Positions 1 to 9,705 are shown, counted from the first letter of the stretch. The stretch is 64,000 bases of DNA from Flavobacterium azooxidireducens (GCF_023195775.1 NZ_CP096205.1:248001-312000); one strand, 5' to 3'. Numbers and translations are program-made. Notes: generated by a model from the letters alone, not told the origin.

Positions 1-50
1 TCAAACAGAAATTAATGAGTATATTATTGAGTGATTTCTTTCTAAAAATT

Positions 51-74
51 TCTCACAGAAAGCACAGAAAACAC
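51..74. repeat. Left inverted repeat of the GxxExxY unit
   Basis: A 24-base sequence beginning TCTCACAGAAAG and rich in CACAGAAA steps. Its reverse complement recurs at 593-616 with one mismatch (23 of 24 bases). The two copies enclose the single gene at 191-568. A looser ATTCTGTGACTTTTG follows at 83-97. No gene is visible in bases 1-190 apart from this repeat. Confidence 0.8.
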
Positions 75-190
75 TGAAATAGATTCTGTGACTTTTGATT
101 GTTTATTAAAAATATATTTTAGCCCATGTTGAATTTAATAAGATTAATTCATACATTTTTATATTTTTGAAATTATAAAATATAAGATGA

Positions 191-568
191 ATGGAAAATA
201 ATGAATTAACTTATGAAATAAGAAGTGCTATATTTGAAGTATTTAAAGAACTGGGGCCAGGTCTGTTAGAAAGTGTTTACGAAGCCGCATTGTGTTATGA
301 ATTGGAAGAAAGAGGATTTGACATTAAATGTCAACTTAACTTGCCGGTAATTTATAAAAGTAAAGATTTAGGTTTAGGATATCGATTAGATATATTAGTA
401 AATGATAGCATTATCATTGAAATAAAATCAGTTGAAGAAGTAAAAAATGTTCATAAAAAACAATTGTTAACCTATTTGAAATTAACAAATAAGAAACTGG
501 GGCTTCTAGTAAATTTTAACGCTGATTATCTGAAAGATAAAGAAAGTATAATTAGAATTATTAATTAG
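191..568 (+). CDS. GxxExxY family protein, PD-(D/E)XK nuclease-like
   Basis: A small protein of 125 residues, the usual size of the GxxExxY family (Pfam PDDEXK_3). The name-giving motif is seen as GLLESVY at residues 24-30. A nuclease-like core follows: D67 in RLDILV, then E77 and K79 in IIEIKS, then Q91-L-L-T-Y95, which resembles the QxxxY motif of RecB/Cas4-type nucleases. This suggests metal-dependent DNA cleavage. No member has a function I can name with confidence, so that is inference. The ATG at 191 gives the usual N-terminus (EIRSAIFEVFKELGPG). The gene stands alone between two inverted repeats (51-74 and 593-616), as repeat-bounded accessory genes do. It could be a selfish element or a defence or repair accessory. 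Confidence 0.88.
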   Translation: MENNELTYEIRSAIFEVFKELGPGLLESVYEAALCYELEERGFDIKCQLNLPVIYKSKDLGLGYRLDILVNDSIIIEIKSVEEVKNVHKKQLLTYLKLTNKKLGLLVNFNADYLKDKESIIRIIN

Positions 569-592
569 AAAACGAATTACACAAAATTTTCT

Positions 593-616
593 GTGTTTTC
601 TGTGTTTTCTGTGAGA
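593..616. repeat. Right inverted repeat of the GxxExxY unit, in the thiN leader
   Basis: Three TTTTCTGTG steps (9-base period) ending in GTGAGA. The block is the reverse complement of 51-74 with one mismatch. It lies seven bases before the ATG of the next gene, so it probably forms part of that gene's leader. A GTG inside it gives a false upstream start for the thiamine pyrophosphokinase frame. Confidence 0.8.
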
Positions 617-622
617 AAAAAA

Positions 623-1285
623 ATGTCATCACATCACATAGTTCGAGACGATCAAGAACCAGCACTAATTATTGCTAATGGTGCCGCTTGTAGCGAAGAA
701 TTGCTAGGACAGTTGTTAGAATGGTCACCTATTGTAATTGTCCTAGATTCTGCGATCAGTCGTGTGATTGAATTAGGTATTAAAGTAGATGTATTACTAG
801 GTGATTTTGACAGAGATTTTGATGCCGATTATTACAAAGAAATTCAATATCCGCTTGAAATCGTTCACACACCCGACCAAAACAAAACCGATTTAGAAAA
901 AGCGTTTGATTATTTGGTTGAACGAAATTTTCCTGCTGTAAATGTCGTTTGGGCAACCGGTAAAAGAGCCGATCATACTATAACCAATATCACTTCCATT
1001 GTAAAGTTCAGAAATAAATTGAAAATTGTTTTATTTGACGATCATTCTAAAATATTTCTTATTCCCAAAAAATATGAAAAATGGTATCCTAAAAACACTG
1101 TCATTTCGTTGATTCCAATTGGAGCTGTTCATGGCATTCATTCTCGAAATTTATTTTATCCGTTAGAAAATGATTCATTAACAATCGGCTACAGAACCGG
1201 AAGCAGTAATCATGTTGCCGAAGATGGCATAGTGACCATCGAACACGAAGAAGGCGATTTAATTTTAATGGAATGTTGGGATTAA
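623..1285 (+). CDS. thiN: Thiamine pyrophosphokinase
   Basis: Transfers pyrophosphate from ATP to thiamine to make thiamine pyrophosphate in the cytoplasm. The protein of about 220 residues has the usual family length. Visible features are an N-terminal LIIANGAACS strand, the acidic substrate motif VLLGDFDRD, the TPDQNKTDLEKAFDYL segment that is strongly conserved in the catalytic domain, and ATGKRADHTITN; a C-terminal B1-binding type region ends in GIVTIEHEEGDLIL. The frame is open from a GTG at 593, but that codon lies inside the TTTTCTGTG repeat, so I chose the ATG at 623 (MSSHHIVRD). No TPP riboswitch is visible upstream. It converges on the exported-protein gene at 1338 with a shared terminator. 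Confidence 0.9.
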   Translation: MSSHHIVRDDQEPALIIANGAACSEELLGQLLEWSPIVIVLDSAISRVIELGIKVDVLLGDFDRDFDADYYKEIQYPLEIVHTPDQNKTDLEKAFDYLVERNFPAVNVVWATGKRADHTITNITSIVKFRNKLKIVLFDDHSKIFLIPKKYEKWYPKNTVISLIPIGAVHGIHSRNLFYPLENDSLTIGYRTGSSNHVAEDGIVTIEHEEGDLILMECWD

Positions 1286-1316
1286 AAAAATGCCCGTTAA
1301 ACAACGAGCATTTTTA
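1286..1316. terminator. Bidirectional terminator between convergent genes
   Basis: AAATGCCCGTT, loop AAAC, then AACGAGCATTT form a stem with one mismatch. A-runs and T-runs flank it on both sides. It serves the thiN gene on one side and the reverse-strand gene ending at 1338 on the other. Confidence 0.7.
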
Positions 1317-1337
1317 GTATATCTAATTATCTATCAA

Positions 1338-2783
1338 TTATTTACACTCATTAAATTCTTTCACAATATTGATTAAATTTTCTTGAATTTTTAAATCAAA
1401 AGCTCCGCTTATAATCTCATCAGATAAAACTTTACAAGCACTCAAATATTCTGCTAATTCTTTAGAAAGGTTTTTATTGTTTCGCTTATCAATCATTTGA
1501 CCAACTGTTTGACTTTTTAATTTGATAACAAAAACTTCCTCATCTACAGGATCAATATAAACCGAATTTTCTTTTTCGGTAAACACTTCTTTATAAAAAT
1601 AAGCATTGTTAAAGCCTAAAGACATTGCATTTGATAATTTTTTAGCTGCATCGCCTTTCACTTTCATTCCTTTGTAACCCGTTTGAGTACCATCGCTGTT
1701 TATTACAAAAAAACTAACGTTGTCTTTTGCAGAAAGTGTAATAAAACGTTCTTTCCCTTTTTCATTCAAATATTTTATACTTACATTTTTACCATAATTA
1801 TCGATCGCATCAACCACTTCGGTATTGCCGGTTTGATGAACATCTAATTTTTCAAATTGAGCAGTTAAAGTTCCATCATATTTAACACCATTTTCATCAA
1901 TGGCATAACCACGAACATTGTACACATTTACACTTCTTTCTTTAGCTAATTTTACTTTTTCGTTCAATAAATCTTGCTTGTATTGTTTCGCTTGACGACC
2001 TAATGTGATGTCACGATAAACCAATTCTCCCATTAATTCAACAAAAAAACTGGTATTATCCGGTCCACTGTATCTTTTTTGTGCAGGATAAGTAAACTTA
2101 CTGTCGTTAAACAACGTTACTTCCACCTCATTGTTCATGTTTCCGGTGATTTTTGCAGAAGCTACTTTGATATTATCCAAATCATACACATCGGCAAAAT
2201 TATTATTTCCAAAAGCTGTGTACGGACTTCCAATTACCTTTCCAACAATATTGGTTCCGGCAGTTCCGCCAAACATAACTGTTCCGTCTGTTTTTACGAA
2301 TGGACGATATCTTGCAATTTTTGTTTCTTTTTCTTTTTTAGAAGCAATCACATCAATTTTTGTTTGCAATGATTTATCGCCAATACTTTCTCTTTCGGTA
2401 GCAAAAAAAGCATCAATTTTGGCTTGATTAAAACCATTAGCATCAAACAATTCATATTTTGCCGACAGTAAATGCATTATGATTCGCGAAGAATTAAACG
2501 AAGTAATCAAAACTTCATACGGAATTTCAGTTTTCTTCGTTCCATCTGCATTGGTAACCACTAACCATTGATTGATGATGGTTTGACCTTCCATTAATGT
2601 TTTGTATTCCGTAGTAAATTGTTTTACATTATTCAAATCAAGAAAGATACATTGGTCACGTACTTTATCATTGAAGATGGCGACTTCTTTTTCGTCAAAT
2701 AAAATTCTGTCTTTTTTTGTTTTAATCTTTTGAGCAAAAGAAAAAATTGGGATGAGTAGAAATAAGTAAAAAATTGTTTTCAT
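1338..2783 (-). CDS. Exported protein of unknown function
   Basis: 481 residues starting with a clear signal peptide (KTIFYLFLLIPIFSFAQ), so the product is periplasmic or surface-located. The mature part opens with KIKTKKDRILFDEKEVAIF and is mixed alpha/beta without a catalytic motif that I recognise. Repeating beta-rich stretches such as VRGYAIDENGVKYDGTLTAQFE suggest a scaffold or carbohydrate- or lipid-associated role, but that is only an impression. It is monocistronic: thiN converges on it, and rlmF diverges about 200 bases away. No C-terminal type IX secretion tail is visible. Confidence 0.75.
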   Translation of the reverse strand: MKTIFYLFLLIPIFSFAQKIKTKKDRILFDEKEVAIFNDKVRDQCIFLDLNNVKQFTTEYKTLMEGQTIINQWLVVTNADGTKKTEIPYEVLITSFNSSRIIMHLLSAKYELFDANGFNQAKIDAFFATERESIGDKSLQTKIDVIASKKEKETKIARYRPFVKTDGTVMFGGTAGTNIVGKVIGSPYTAFGNNNFADVYDLDNIKVASAKITGNMNNEVEVTLFNDSKFTYPAQKRYSGPDNTSFFVELMGELVYRDITLGRQAKQYKQDLLNEKVKLAKERSVNVYNVRGYAIDENGVKYDGTLTAQFEKLDVHQTGNTEVVDAIDNYGKNVSIKYLNEKGKERFITLSAKDNVSFFVINSDGTQTGYKGMKVKGDAAKKLSNAMSLGFNNAYFYKEVFTEKENSVYIDPVDEEVFVIKLKSQTVGQMIDKRNNKNLSKELAEYLSACKVLSDEIISGAFDLKIQENLINIVKEFNECK

Positions 2784-2942
2784 ATTGTTTTTTTAGAGTG
2801 CAAATATACAATTCTAAAACAGAATTACTTTGAAAACAAATCATTTTCGCCTTATTTTCAGTCAGTTATTCATAAAATAATTGCATTTAATCTTTCAATT
2901 ATCAAAAACTGATAGAAATGCAACAATATCATTTTAAAAAAG

Positions 2943-2950
2943 TAAATTTG
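2943..2950 (+). promoter_or_regulatory. TAnnTTTG -7 box upstream of rlmF
   Basis: TAAATTTG matches the Bacteroidetes -7 consensus TAnnTTTG and lies 29 bases before the TTG start of rlmF. I see no good TTG -33 element at the right spacing. Confidence 0.4.
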
Positions 2951-2979
2951 TGTAAATTGAATCATCGAAACCATTTACC

Positions 2980-3930
2980 TTGAAAAATAATACCACCCCA
3001 GTAAAATCATCGTTACATCCTCGAAATAAACACCGTTCGCGTTATGATTTTGAAGTTTTATTAACTAAAACTCCAGAATTAAAACCTTTTATTTATACTA
3101 GCGAACACGGAATTGAAACCATCGATTTCAGTAATCCGTTAGCGGTTAAAACATTAAACAAAGCCCTACTCAAAACGTATTACGGAATATTAGATTGGGA
3201 TTTGCCAAGCGATTATCTTTGTCCGCCCATTCCCGGAAGAGCCGATTACATTCATCATATTGCTGATTTGCTGGCCGAAGTAAATCAGAACATCATCCCA
3301 ACCGGAAATAACATTATGGGGCTGGATATTGGTGTGGGAGCCAATTGCATCTACCCTATTTTAGGAAATGCTGAATATGACTGGAGTTTTGTTGCTACCG
3401 ATATTGATGCCAATGCTCTTGAAAATTGTGTTTCCATTATTGAAAAAAATCCGCATTTAAACGAAGTAATCAGTTTACAACAACAAGTCAATTCGCGTTA
3501 TATTTTTAAAGATATTATTCAACCCGAAGATAAATTTGCGTTTACCATTTGCAATCCACCTTTTCACGATTCTAAAGAAGAAGCAGCCAAAAGTGCCGCT
3601 CGAAAAGTTTCTAATTTAACCAATCAAAAAACAGTCAATCCGATACTAAATTTTGGTGGACAAAACAACGAACTTTGGTGTGAAGGAGGCGAACTCGCTT
3701 TTATCACCCAAATGATTTTTGAAAGTGTAAAATATCCTAAACAATGTTTCTGGTTTACCACTTTAGTATCTAAAAAAGACCATCTGAAAAGTATTTATAA
3801 AACACTCAACAAAGTGGAAGCTGCTACCATCAAAACCATCGAAATGAACCAAGGTCAAAAAATCAGTCGTTTAGTTGCTTGGACGTTTTTAAGCGAAAAT
3901 CAACAGAAAGATTGGAAGTTTACATCCTAA
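2980..3930 (+). CDS. rlmF: 23S rRNA (adenine(1618)-N(6))-methyltransferase
   Basis: Methylates N6 of A1618 in 23S rRNA, using S-adenosylmethionine. The 316 residues match RlmF (DUF890/METTL16-like). The N-terminus carries LHPRNKHRSRYDF, followed by DLPSDYLCPPIPGRADYIHH. The SAM-binding region reads MGLDIGVGANCIYPI, and the catalytic NPPFH motif starts at N192. The start is a TTG at 2980 (MKNNTTPVKSS): no ATG occurs upstream in frame, and the next internal ATG would remove conserved sequence. uvrB follows 103 bases downstream with its own probable promoter. Confidence 0.93.
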   Translation: MKNNTTPVKSSLHPRNKHRSRYDFEVLLTKTPELKPFIYTSEHGIETIDFSNPLAVKTLNKALLKTYYGILDWDLPSDYLCPPIPGRADYIHHIADLLAEVNQNIIPTGNNIMGLDIGVGANCIYPILGNAEYDWSFVATDIDANALENCVSIIEKNPHLNEVISLQQQVNSRYIFKDIIQPEDKFAFTICNPPFHDSKEEAAKSAARKVSNLTNQKTVNPILNFGGQNNELWCEGGELAFITQMIFESVKYPKQCFWFTTLVSKKDHLKSIYKTLNKVEAATIKTIEMNQGQKISRLVAWTFLSENQQKDWKFTS

Positions 3931-3951
3931 TAAAACCAAACGTTTTTTTCG

Positions 3952-3959
3952 TAACTTTG
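3952..3959 (+). promoter_or_regulatory. Probable -7 box of uvrB
   Basis: TAACTTTG matches TAnnTTTG. Transcription from here would give a leader of about 70 bases containing the whole AACTCAGC repeat. No clear -33 TTG is seen. Confidence 0.5.
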
Positions 3960-3992
3960 TAAAAAGCATTGAATTAAACTCTCTCTTTTAAA

Positions 3993-4032
3993 ACCTCAGC
4001 AACTCAGCCCCTCAGAAACTCAGCAACTCCCC
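3993..4032 (+). repeat. Period-8 repeat in the uvrB leader
   Basis: Five 8-base units related to AACTCAGC (ACCTCAGC, AACTCAGC, CCCTCAGA, AACTCAGC, AACTCCCC) end one base before the uvrB ATG. The same 8-base motif, in longer form, precedes the gene at 34451. Confidence 0.8.
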
Positions 4033-4033
4033 A

Positions 4034-6022
<1,989 letters not shown>

Positions 6023-6032
6023 TTTTTTTAGA

Positions 6033-6171
6033 AGCTATTCCCGCTTTCCGCTACAAGCTTTTGCTCAAAAACCTTTTTTTCTAAGGTCCGGCAGGAGCTT
6101 CCGTTGGTCGCTCTGCCAAACCAAGAAAAAATAGGTTTTCTTCACAAAAGGCTTTCCGCTGCAATCGGGGC
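6033..6171. repeat. Dispersed 139-bp repeat, copy 1
   Basis: Begins AGCTATTCCCGCTTTCCGCT and ends GCAATCGGGGCT. It is nearly identical to 21723-21861, with a few substitutions and small indels. It contains GGTCCGGCAGGAGCTTCC and no credible gene. It may be a non-autonomous dispersed element. It sits just after uvrB, at the edge of the accessory region. Confidence 0.85.
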
Positions 6172-6268
6172 TGTGAGATTGTACTTCATAACAAAAATTA
6201 GTAAAAAAACAGTTCTGATGATTTGTACGATTTATTTATTAAATTTGAGAAATAAATCTGACGACAGT

Positions 6269-6304
6269 CAGACATATACACCCAATTGCGGGTATACAAG
6301 TCTG
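6269..6304. other. Imperfect hairpin upstream of an orphan gene, attC-like
   Basis: CAGAC, TATAC and CCC pair with GGG, GTATA and GTCTG around an AATTGC loop, with bulges between the paired blocks. A box GTTATGCACTAG follows at 6327-6338, just before the orphan gene at 6369. Layout and spacing resemble the recombination sites of integron cassettes. Bases 6172-6368 hold no convincing gene. Confidence 0.45.
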
Positions 6305-6368
6305 GTTTTGTTAGACTTATATACAAGTTATGCACTAGCTGTGAACGAAAAACTAAAACAAAGAAAAT

Positions 6369-6986
6369 ATGTTTGATGAAATATATAAATATTTAGGAAT
6401 AACTGTAGTTTCATCTACAACCGCGTACTTAATAATAAAATATTTTTCAGAAAGCATATTTGAAAACTATTTACAAAAAAGAATTGAAACACATAAAAGC
6501 GAATTAGAAAGATTAAATATTTCTTATCAGATTCAATTTTCTTCTCTTCACGTCGAAAGAGCCGAAGTAATAAAAAGTTTATACAATAATCTTCACGAAT
6601 ATAAACTTGCGATTATGGATTTTTTTGACGGTAAACTTAATGTAGAAAAGCCTCAAGAGCATTTAAAATATAAATTAGACCAATGGACTAAATATTCTGT
6701 TGATTTCAATGCAACTTTTCATAAGAATAAAATATTTTTTTCATTATCCCAAGTTGAGTTAATGAATACGATTGATAAAGAAATGAATAAAATAAATGAA
6801 GGAACTCGATCGTTTCTTTCAGCATTTAAATTTGCTTCAGAACAAATCGATGCTATAAATAATAATGACTCAAGATTTTTAGAACTGAAAAGAGAAAGTC
6901 TCCAATTAATTGACCGAGTTATGATTATAGAAAAAGAATTAGAAACTGAATTTAGAAGTTTACTCGGTGTTGAATTGAAGAAATAG
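6369..6986 (+). CDS. Membrane-anchored coiled-coil protein, unknown function
   Basis: 205 residues. An N-terminal hydrophobic helix at about residues 8-25 (LGITVVSSTTAYLIIKYF) is followed by long charged helices (RIETHKSELERLNISYQ and on to the C-terminus) that look like coiled coil. It probably sits in the inner membrane with a cytoplasmic tail. I recognise no enzyme motif. The gene is A+T-rich, single, and bounded by a GTTATGCA box upstream (6327-6334) and by TGCATAA just after its stop (6991-6997). The group II intron is inserted directly behind that second box. Confidence 0.75.
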   Translation: MFDEIYKYLGITVVSSTTAYLIIKYFSESIFENYLQKRIETHKSELERLNISYQIQFSSLHVERAEVIKSLYNNLHEYKLAIMDFFDGKLNVEKPQEHLKYKLDQWTKYSVDFNATFHKNKIFFSLSQVELMNTIDKEMNKINEGTRSFLSAFKFASEQIDAINNNDSRFLELKRESLQLIDRVMIIEKELETEFRSLLGVELKK

Positions 6987-6996
6987 CCTTTGCATA

Positions 6997-8823
6997 ATCG
7001 AGTAGACTGCCCCACTAGAAACTAGCAGGGAGAGCCTCTCACACCACCGAGCATACGGGTCACGTACTCGGCGGTTCGCAAAGAGATGGGTTGAGTTGAA
7101 TGTAGACTTCCGTTAAGGATTCGTATCCCTTTTGTTTCAAGCGTTTCAAAGTAATAGTTGTTCCTAAAATCGGACTTTGAGCAATCGCCCAACCACCTTT
7201 TCGAGTTCTGCTCCACATGTAGGCATGGTCTTGGTCAACCCCCAATCGAATCAGGTTTTTCCTTTTCCTTTCGGGTTTCTTCCAATCGTGCCAGATGCAA
7301 TACCGCAGTCGGTTGCGTAGCCAACCGTCAATGTCTCGTACTTTTCCCATGATATTGGTTCCTCGAAAATAGTTTAACCATCCTCGTTGGATTTCCTTTA
7401 TCTTGGTGATACGTTCTTCTAGTTTGGCTGGGGTAGTTTTGCGGGTGATGCTTTTGAGTCGTATCTTTAGGTTTATCCATGCCTTTTCGGCTACTACGAG
7501 TTGGTATTGATTCTTACTTCCTTTATTGTAAACGGGCACAAACCCAAAGCCAAGTAACGTAAAGTGAGAGGGTTTTCTAATGCCACTCTTTTCTTTGTTA
7601 ATGGTTAGTTTGAGCTTGTTCTTGAGGAACTTTTCAATCACTACTCTGGTAGCTTTCGCTTGATTGTGGCTCTTGCAGTAGATACTAAAATCATCAGCGT
7701 ATCGAACGAATTTATGTCCTCGTCGGGTCATTTCTTTATCCAATTGATGGAGTAAAATGTTCGACAGTAGCGGACTTAAAGGAGAGCCTTGTGGTACACC
7801 TTTTCTACGTTTTCGTAGCTTTCCATTGATTTTAATCGGTGCTCGAAGCCATTTGCGAATGAGTTGCATCATGGTTTTGCATTTCACTTTTTGAAATACC
7901 AAATTCAATACTAAACAATGGTCAACTTCATCAAAGAAGTTTTTCAGGTCAATATCCACAATGTGGTTCAATCCTGAATGAATGTAGTCCCGTGCTTGTC
8001 CAACGGCTTGTCGGGCATTTTTGTTGGGTCTAAATCCAAAACTGTTAGGTTTGAATTCGGGTTCAAATAAAGGTGCGATGCTTTGTGATACCGCTTGTTG
8101 CAGTACTCGTTCGCTTGTTGTGGGAACGCCCAGTAAACGGGTTTTTCCGTTTCCCTTTGGAATTTCGATTCCTAGAATGGGTTGAATTTGATAGCTTCCT
8201 TGTTTGATTTCCGTTATTAGCTGGTCTTTCTTTTCTGCGAATACCTTGCGGAGTTCTTTTGTGGAAATACCATCAACACCTGCACTACCTTTGTTGGCAA
8301 TGACGTGTTCCAACGCTTTTTGGAGATTGTAAGGATGTACTACTTTTTCAATCATTTTAGTTTAATCTGTCCCGAATAATTCGGGATTAACCTGTTTTCG
8401 TTGAATAAGGCTACTATGTGTTCCTTTAATCATTGAAAACCTCTCTACGTTCAGTCCTTCCTTGTTTGTGAGTCCTATGCGGTGTCTATTCGCACCTCGT
8501 TGCTTTCAAGTACTATGACCTCTGCTGACTTCTCTTTGTGACTAACTCGTAATCTAAGAGACCTCCCCTGGTAACCGCTTTTTCCTTCCTCCAATGCCTG
8601 CGTCATCTACAAATTAAAGTTTTGGTAACCTTTGGACGTTGCGTTGCTGTGGACGCTTATCCGCTTTAACTTGCCTCTTATGACGTTTCTGTTTGTCAGT
8701 ACCGGATTTTGTAGTCCTGCTTCCTTCAGTGCATACCTCACGATAAACCACCTTGCAGCTTACTATACCTTCGAAACGTTACTCTCGCGGTTAAGGGACT
8801 CACACCCTCTGGAAAAATAACAC
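6997..8823 (-). mobile_element. Group II intron, full length by inspection
   Basis: On the reverse strand the element begins near 8823 with GTGTTA and a domain I region containing GAGGGTGTGAGTCCC, then AGCTGCAAGGTGG and ATCGTGAGGT, which are familiar group II core sequences. The reverse transcriptase gene follows. The 3' end carries a domain V hairpin (GAACCGCCGAGTACGTG, loop, then GCTCGGTGGT at about 7040-7081), a domain VI arm, and the typical terminus CTACTCGAT ending at 6997. Boundaries are uncertain by a few bases. It stands in an attC-like intergenic space, antisense to the flanking genes. Composition is richer in G+C than the neighbours, consistent with acquisition. Confidence 0.75.
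7060..8355 (-). CDS. ltrA: Group II intron reverse transcriptase/maturase
   Basis: The intron-encoded protein assists splicing and copies the intron into new DNA sites. 431 residues: N-terminal RT0 region (ANKGSAGVDGIS), fingers and palm with IPKGNGKTRLLGVPT, FGFRPNKNARQAV, the catalytic YADDF box in FVRYADDFSIYC, and GVPQGSPLSPLLSN; then the maturase (domain X) region with GWLNYFRG. The C-terminus RLRYCIWHDWKKPERKRKNL belongs to this family. No HNH endonuclease domain is present, so insertion probably uses single-stranded or nicked DNA. The reading frame is intact. The last residues (CEPPST, stop) are encoded by domain V of the ribozyme. Expression is from the reverse strand, opposite to its neighbours. 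Confidence 0.96.
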   Translation of the reverse strand: MIEKVVHPYNLQKALEHVIANKGSAGVDGISTKELRKVFAEKKDQLITEIKQGSYQIQPILGIEIPKGNGKTRLLGVPTTSERVLQQAVSQSIAPLFEPEFKPNSFGFRPNKNARQAVGQARDYIHSGLNHIVDIDLKNFFDEVDHCLVLNLVFQKVKCKTMMQLIRKWLRAPIKINGKLRKRRKGVPQGSPLSPLLSNILLHQLDKEMTRRGHKFVRYADDFSIYCKSHNQAKATRVVIEKFLKNKLKLTINKEKSGIRKPSHFTLLGFGFVPVYNKGSKNQYQLVVAEKAWINLKIRLKSITRKTTPAKLEERITKIKEIQRGWLNYFRGTNIMGKVRDIDGWLRNRLRYCIWHDWKKPERKRKNLIRLGVDQDHAYMWSRTRKGGWAIAQSPILGTTITLKRLKQKGYESLTEVYIQLNPSLCEPPST

Positions 8824-8884
8824 CCCGAGAATTAGTTTTTGTAATCCAAATTTGTATTTTTGAACTATTTGAAAAGCTTTCGGG

Positions 8885-8910
8885 GTGTGTCCTGCGGATG
8901 CAGGGCACAC
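8885..8910. other. Strong hairpin
   Basis: GTGTGTCCTGC, loop GGAT, GCAGGGCACAC: an 11-base-pair stem with a single G-T type mismatch. It has no T-run and so is not an obvious terminator. It lies between the intron and the attC-like structure at 8911-9040 and may be part of the same recombination or repeat element. Confidence 0.7.
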
Positions 8911-9040
8911 ACAGCAGTTTGTGATAATGGCTGGTTTTGTCTTTATCAGAAATGTATTCGCTTATTGAAATTTTAGCTAAATTTGGAATAGCAAGTGATT
9001 AAATAACGCCACTATCACAAGCCGCAATACGTTAGCGGAA
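8911..9040. other. attC-like imperfect inverted repeat before an orphan gene
   Basis: TTGTGATAATGGC (8919-8931) pairs with GCCACTATCACAA (9008-9020), 12 of 13 bases, across about 76 bases. The right side continues to a GTTAGCGG box at 9031-9038, 25 bases before the next gene. The integron attC right core is GTTRRRY; GTTAGCG is close but not exact. Call based on architecture only. Confidence 0.5.
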
Positions 9041-9063
9041 ACCGTAAAAAAAAATGACGCAAA

Positions 9064-9705
9064 ATGAAAATAAACAAAAAAATACTAGCACGGGAATTCG
9101 TTTTCTTTATTATTTGTTTAGTAATATTCATATTATCTTTTCTATTTATTTTTCCTTACAATTACATTACGCAAAATCAATCAGCTAATCTCATTGAAGA
9201 AATAAATAAAAAAAATACATTTATTGATAGCTTACAAAATATCAACATTAAAAAAACTGAAATACAAAAGCATTTTACCAACAGCTATGTAAAAGAATTT
9301 GATGGAGTTCCTGACAGCGAAACAAATACAGAACTATGGAATATTTTAGAAAGAATAGTTAAAGCTGATAGCGTAAAATATAAATGGAAAAACAAATGGG
9401 AAAAAACACTTGTCAACTTTAATATAAAAATGGGTTATAAATCTCCAGAAGAATTTACAAAATTTATAAAATCCAATGTTATTAATTCGTCAGATTTAGA
9501 ATTAATAGAAAAAAATAAAAAAGAAATAAAATTTTTAAAATCAGAACAACTTGAAAAACAAAATAATTTCATTGAAATAAACGAGCAATTTAGAATTTCA
9601 CTATTCGTTTTGTTGATTTCGTTTTTTATCTTATTTATAGTTAGATATTTAATATACGGAACTAAATGGAGCTTGAAAGTTTTAAATGAATCTCAAGATA
9701 AATAA
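9064..9705 (+). CDS. Two-helix membrane protein, unknown function
   Basis: 213 residues with a transmembrane helix near the N-terminus (FVFFIICLVIFILSFLFIF, about 12-30) and another near the C-terminus (ISLFVLLISFFILFIVRYLIY, about 179-199). Between them lies a soluble loop of about 140 residues, rich in K, N and E, with coiled-coil character. Both termini probably face the cytoplasm. I recognise no family motif. It is a single A+T-rich gene preceded by the GTTAGCGG box and followed by CCGCTGCAGCACG at about 9722-9734. Its isolation and composition fit a cassette-like accessory gene. Confidence 0.7.
   Translation: MKINKKILAREFVFFIICLVIFILSFLFIFPYNYITQNQSANLIEEINKKNTFIDSLQNINIKKTEIQKHFTNSYVKEFDGVPDSETNTELWNILERIVKADSVKYKWKNKWEKTLVNFNIKMGYKSPEEFTKFIKSNVINSSDLELIEKNKKEIKFLKSEQLEKQNNFIEINEQFRISLFVLLISFFILFIVRYLIYGTKWSLKVLNESQDK

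Noticed and set aside
571..622. TPP riboswitch before thiamine pyrophosphokinase
   Set aside because: No CUGAGA-type or other THI-box core is visible; the space is filled by the TTTTCTGTG repeat.
2079..2427. Open frames on the plus strand opposite the exported-protein gene
   Set aside because: They mirror the reverse-strand gene at 1338-2783 and show no family pattern.
6104..6376. 90-codon open frame on the plus strand
   Set aside because: Its first third lies inside the dispersed 139-bp repeat, and the remainder covers a hairpin and a box; no conserved protein pattern, and it overlaps the start of the gene at 6369.
8632..8820. 62-codon open frame within the intron
   Set aside because: It is the antisense of ribozyme domain I and is explained by the RNA.
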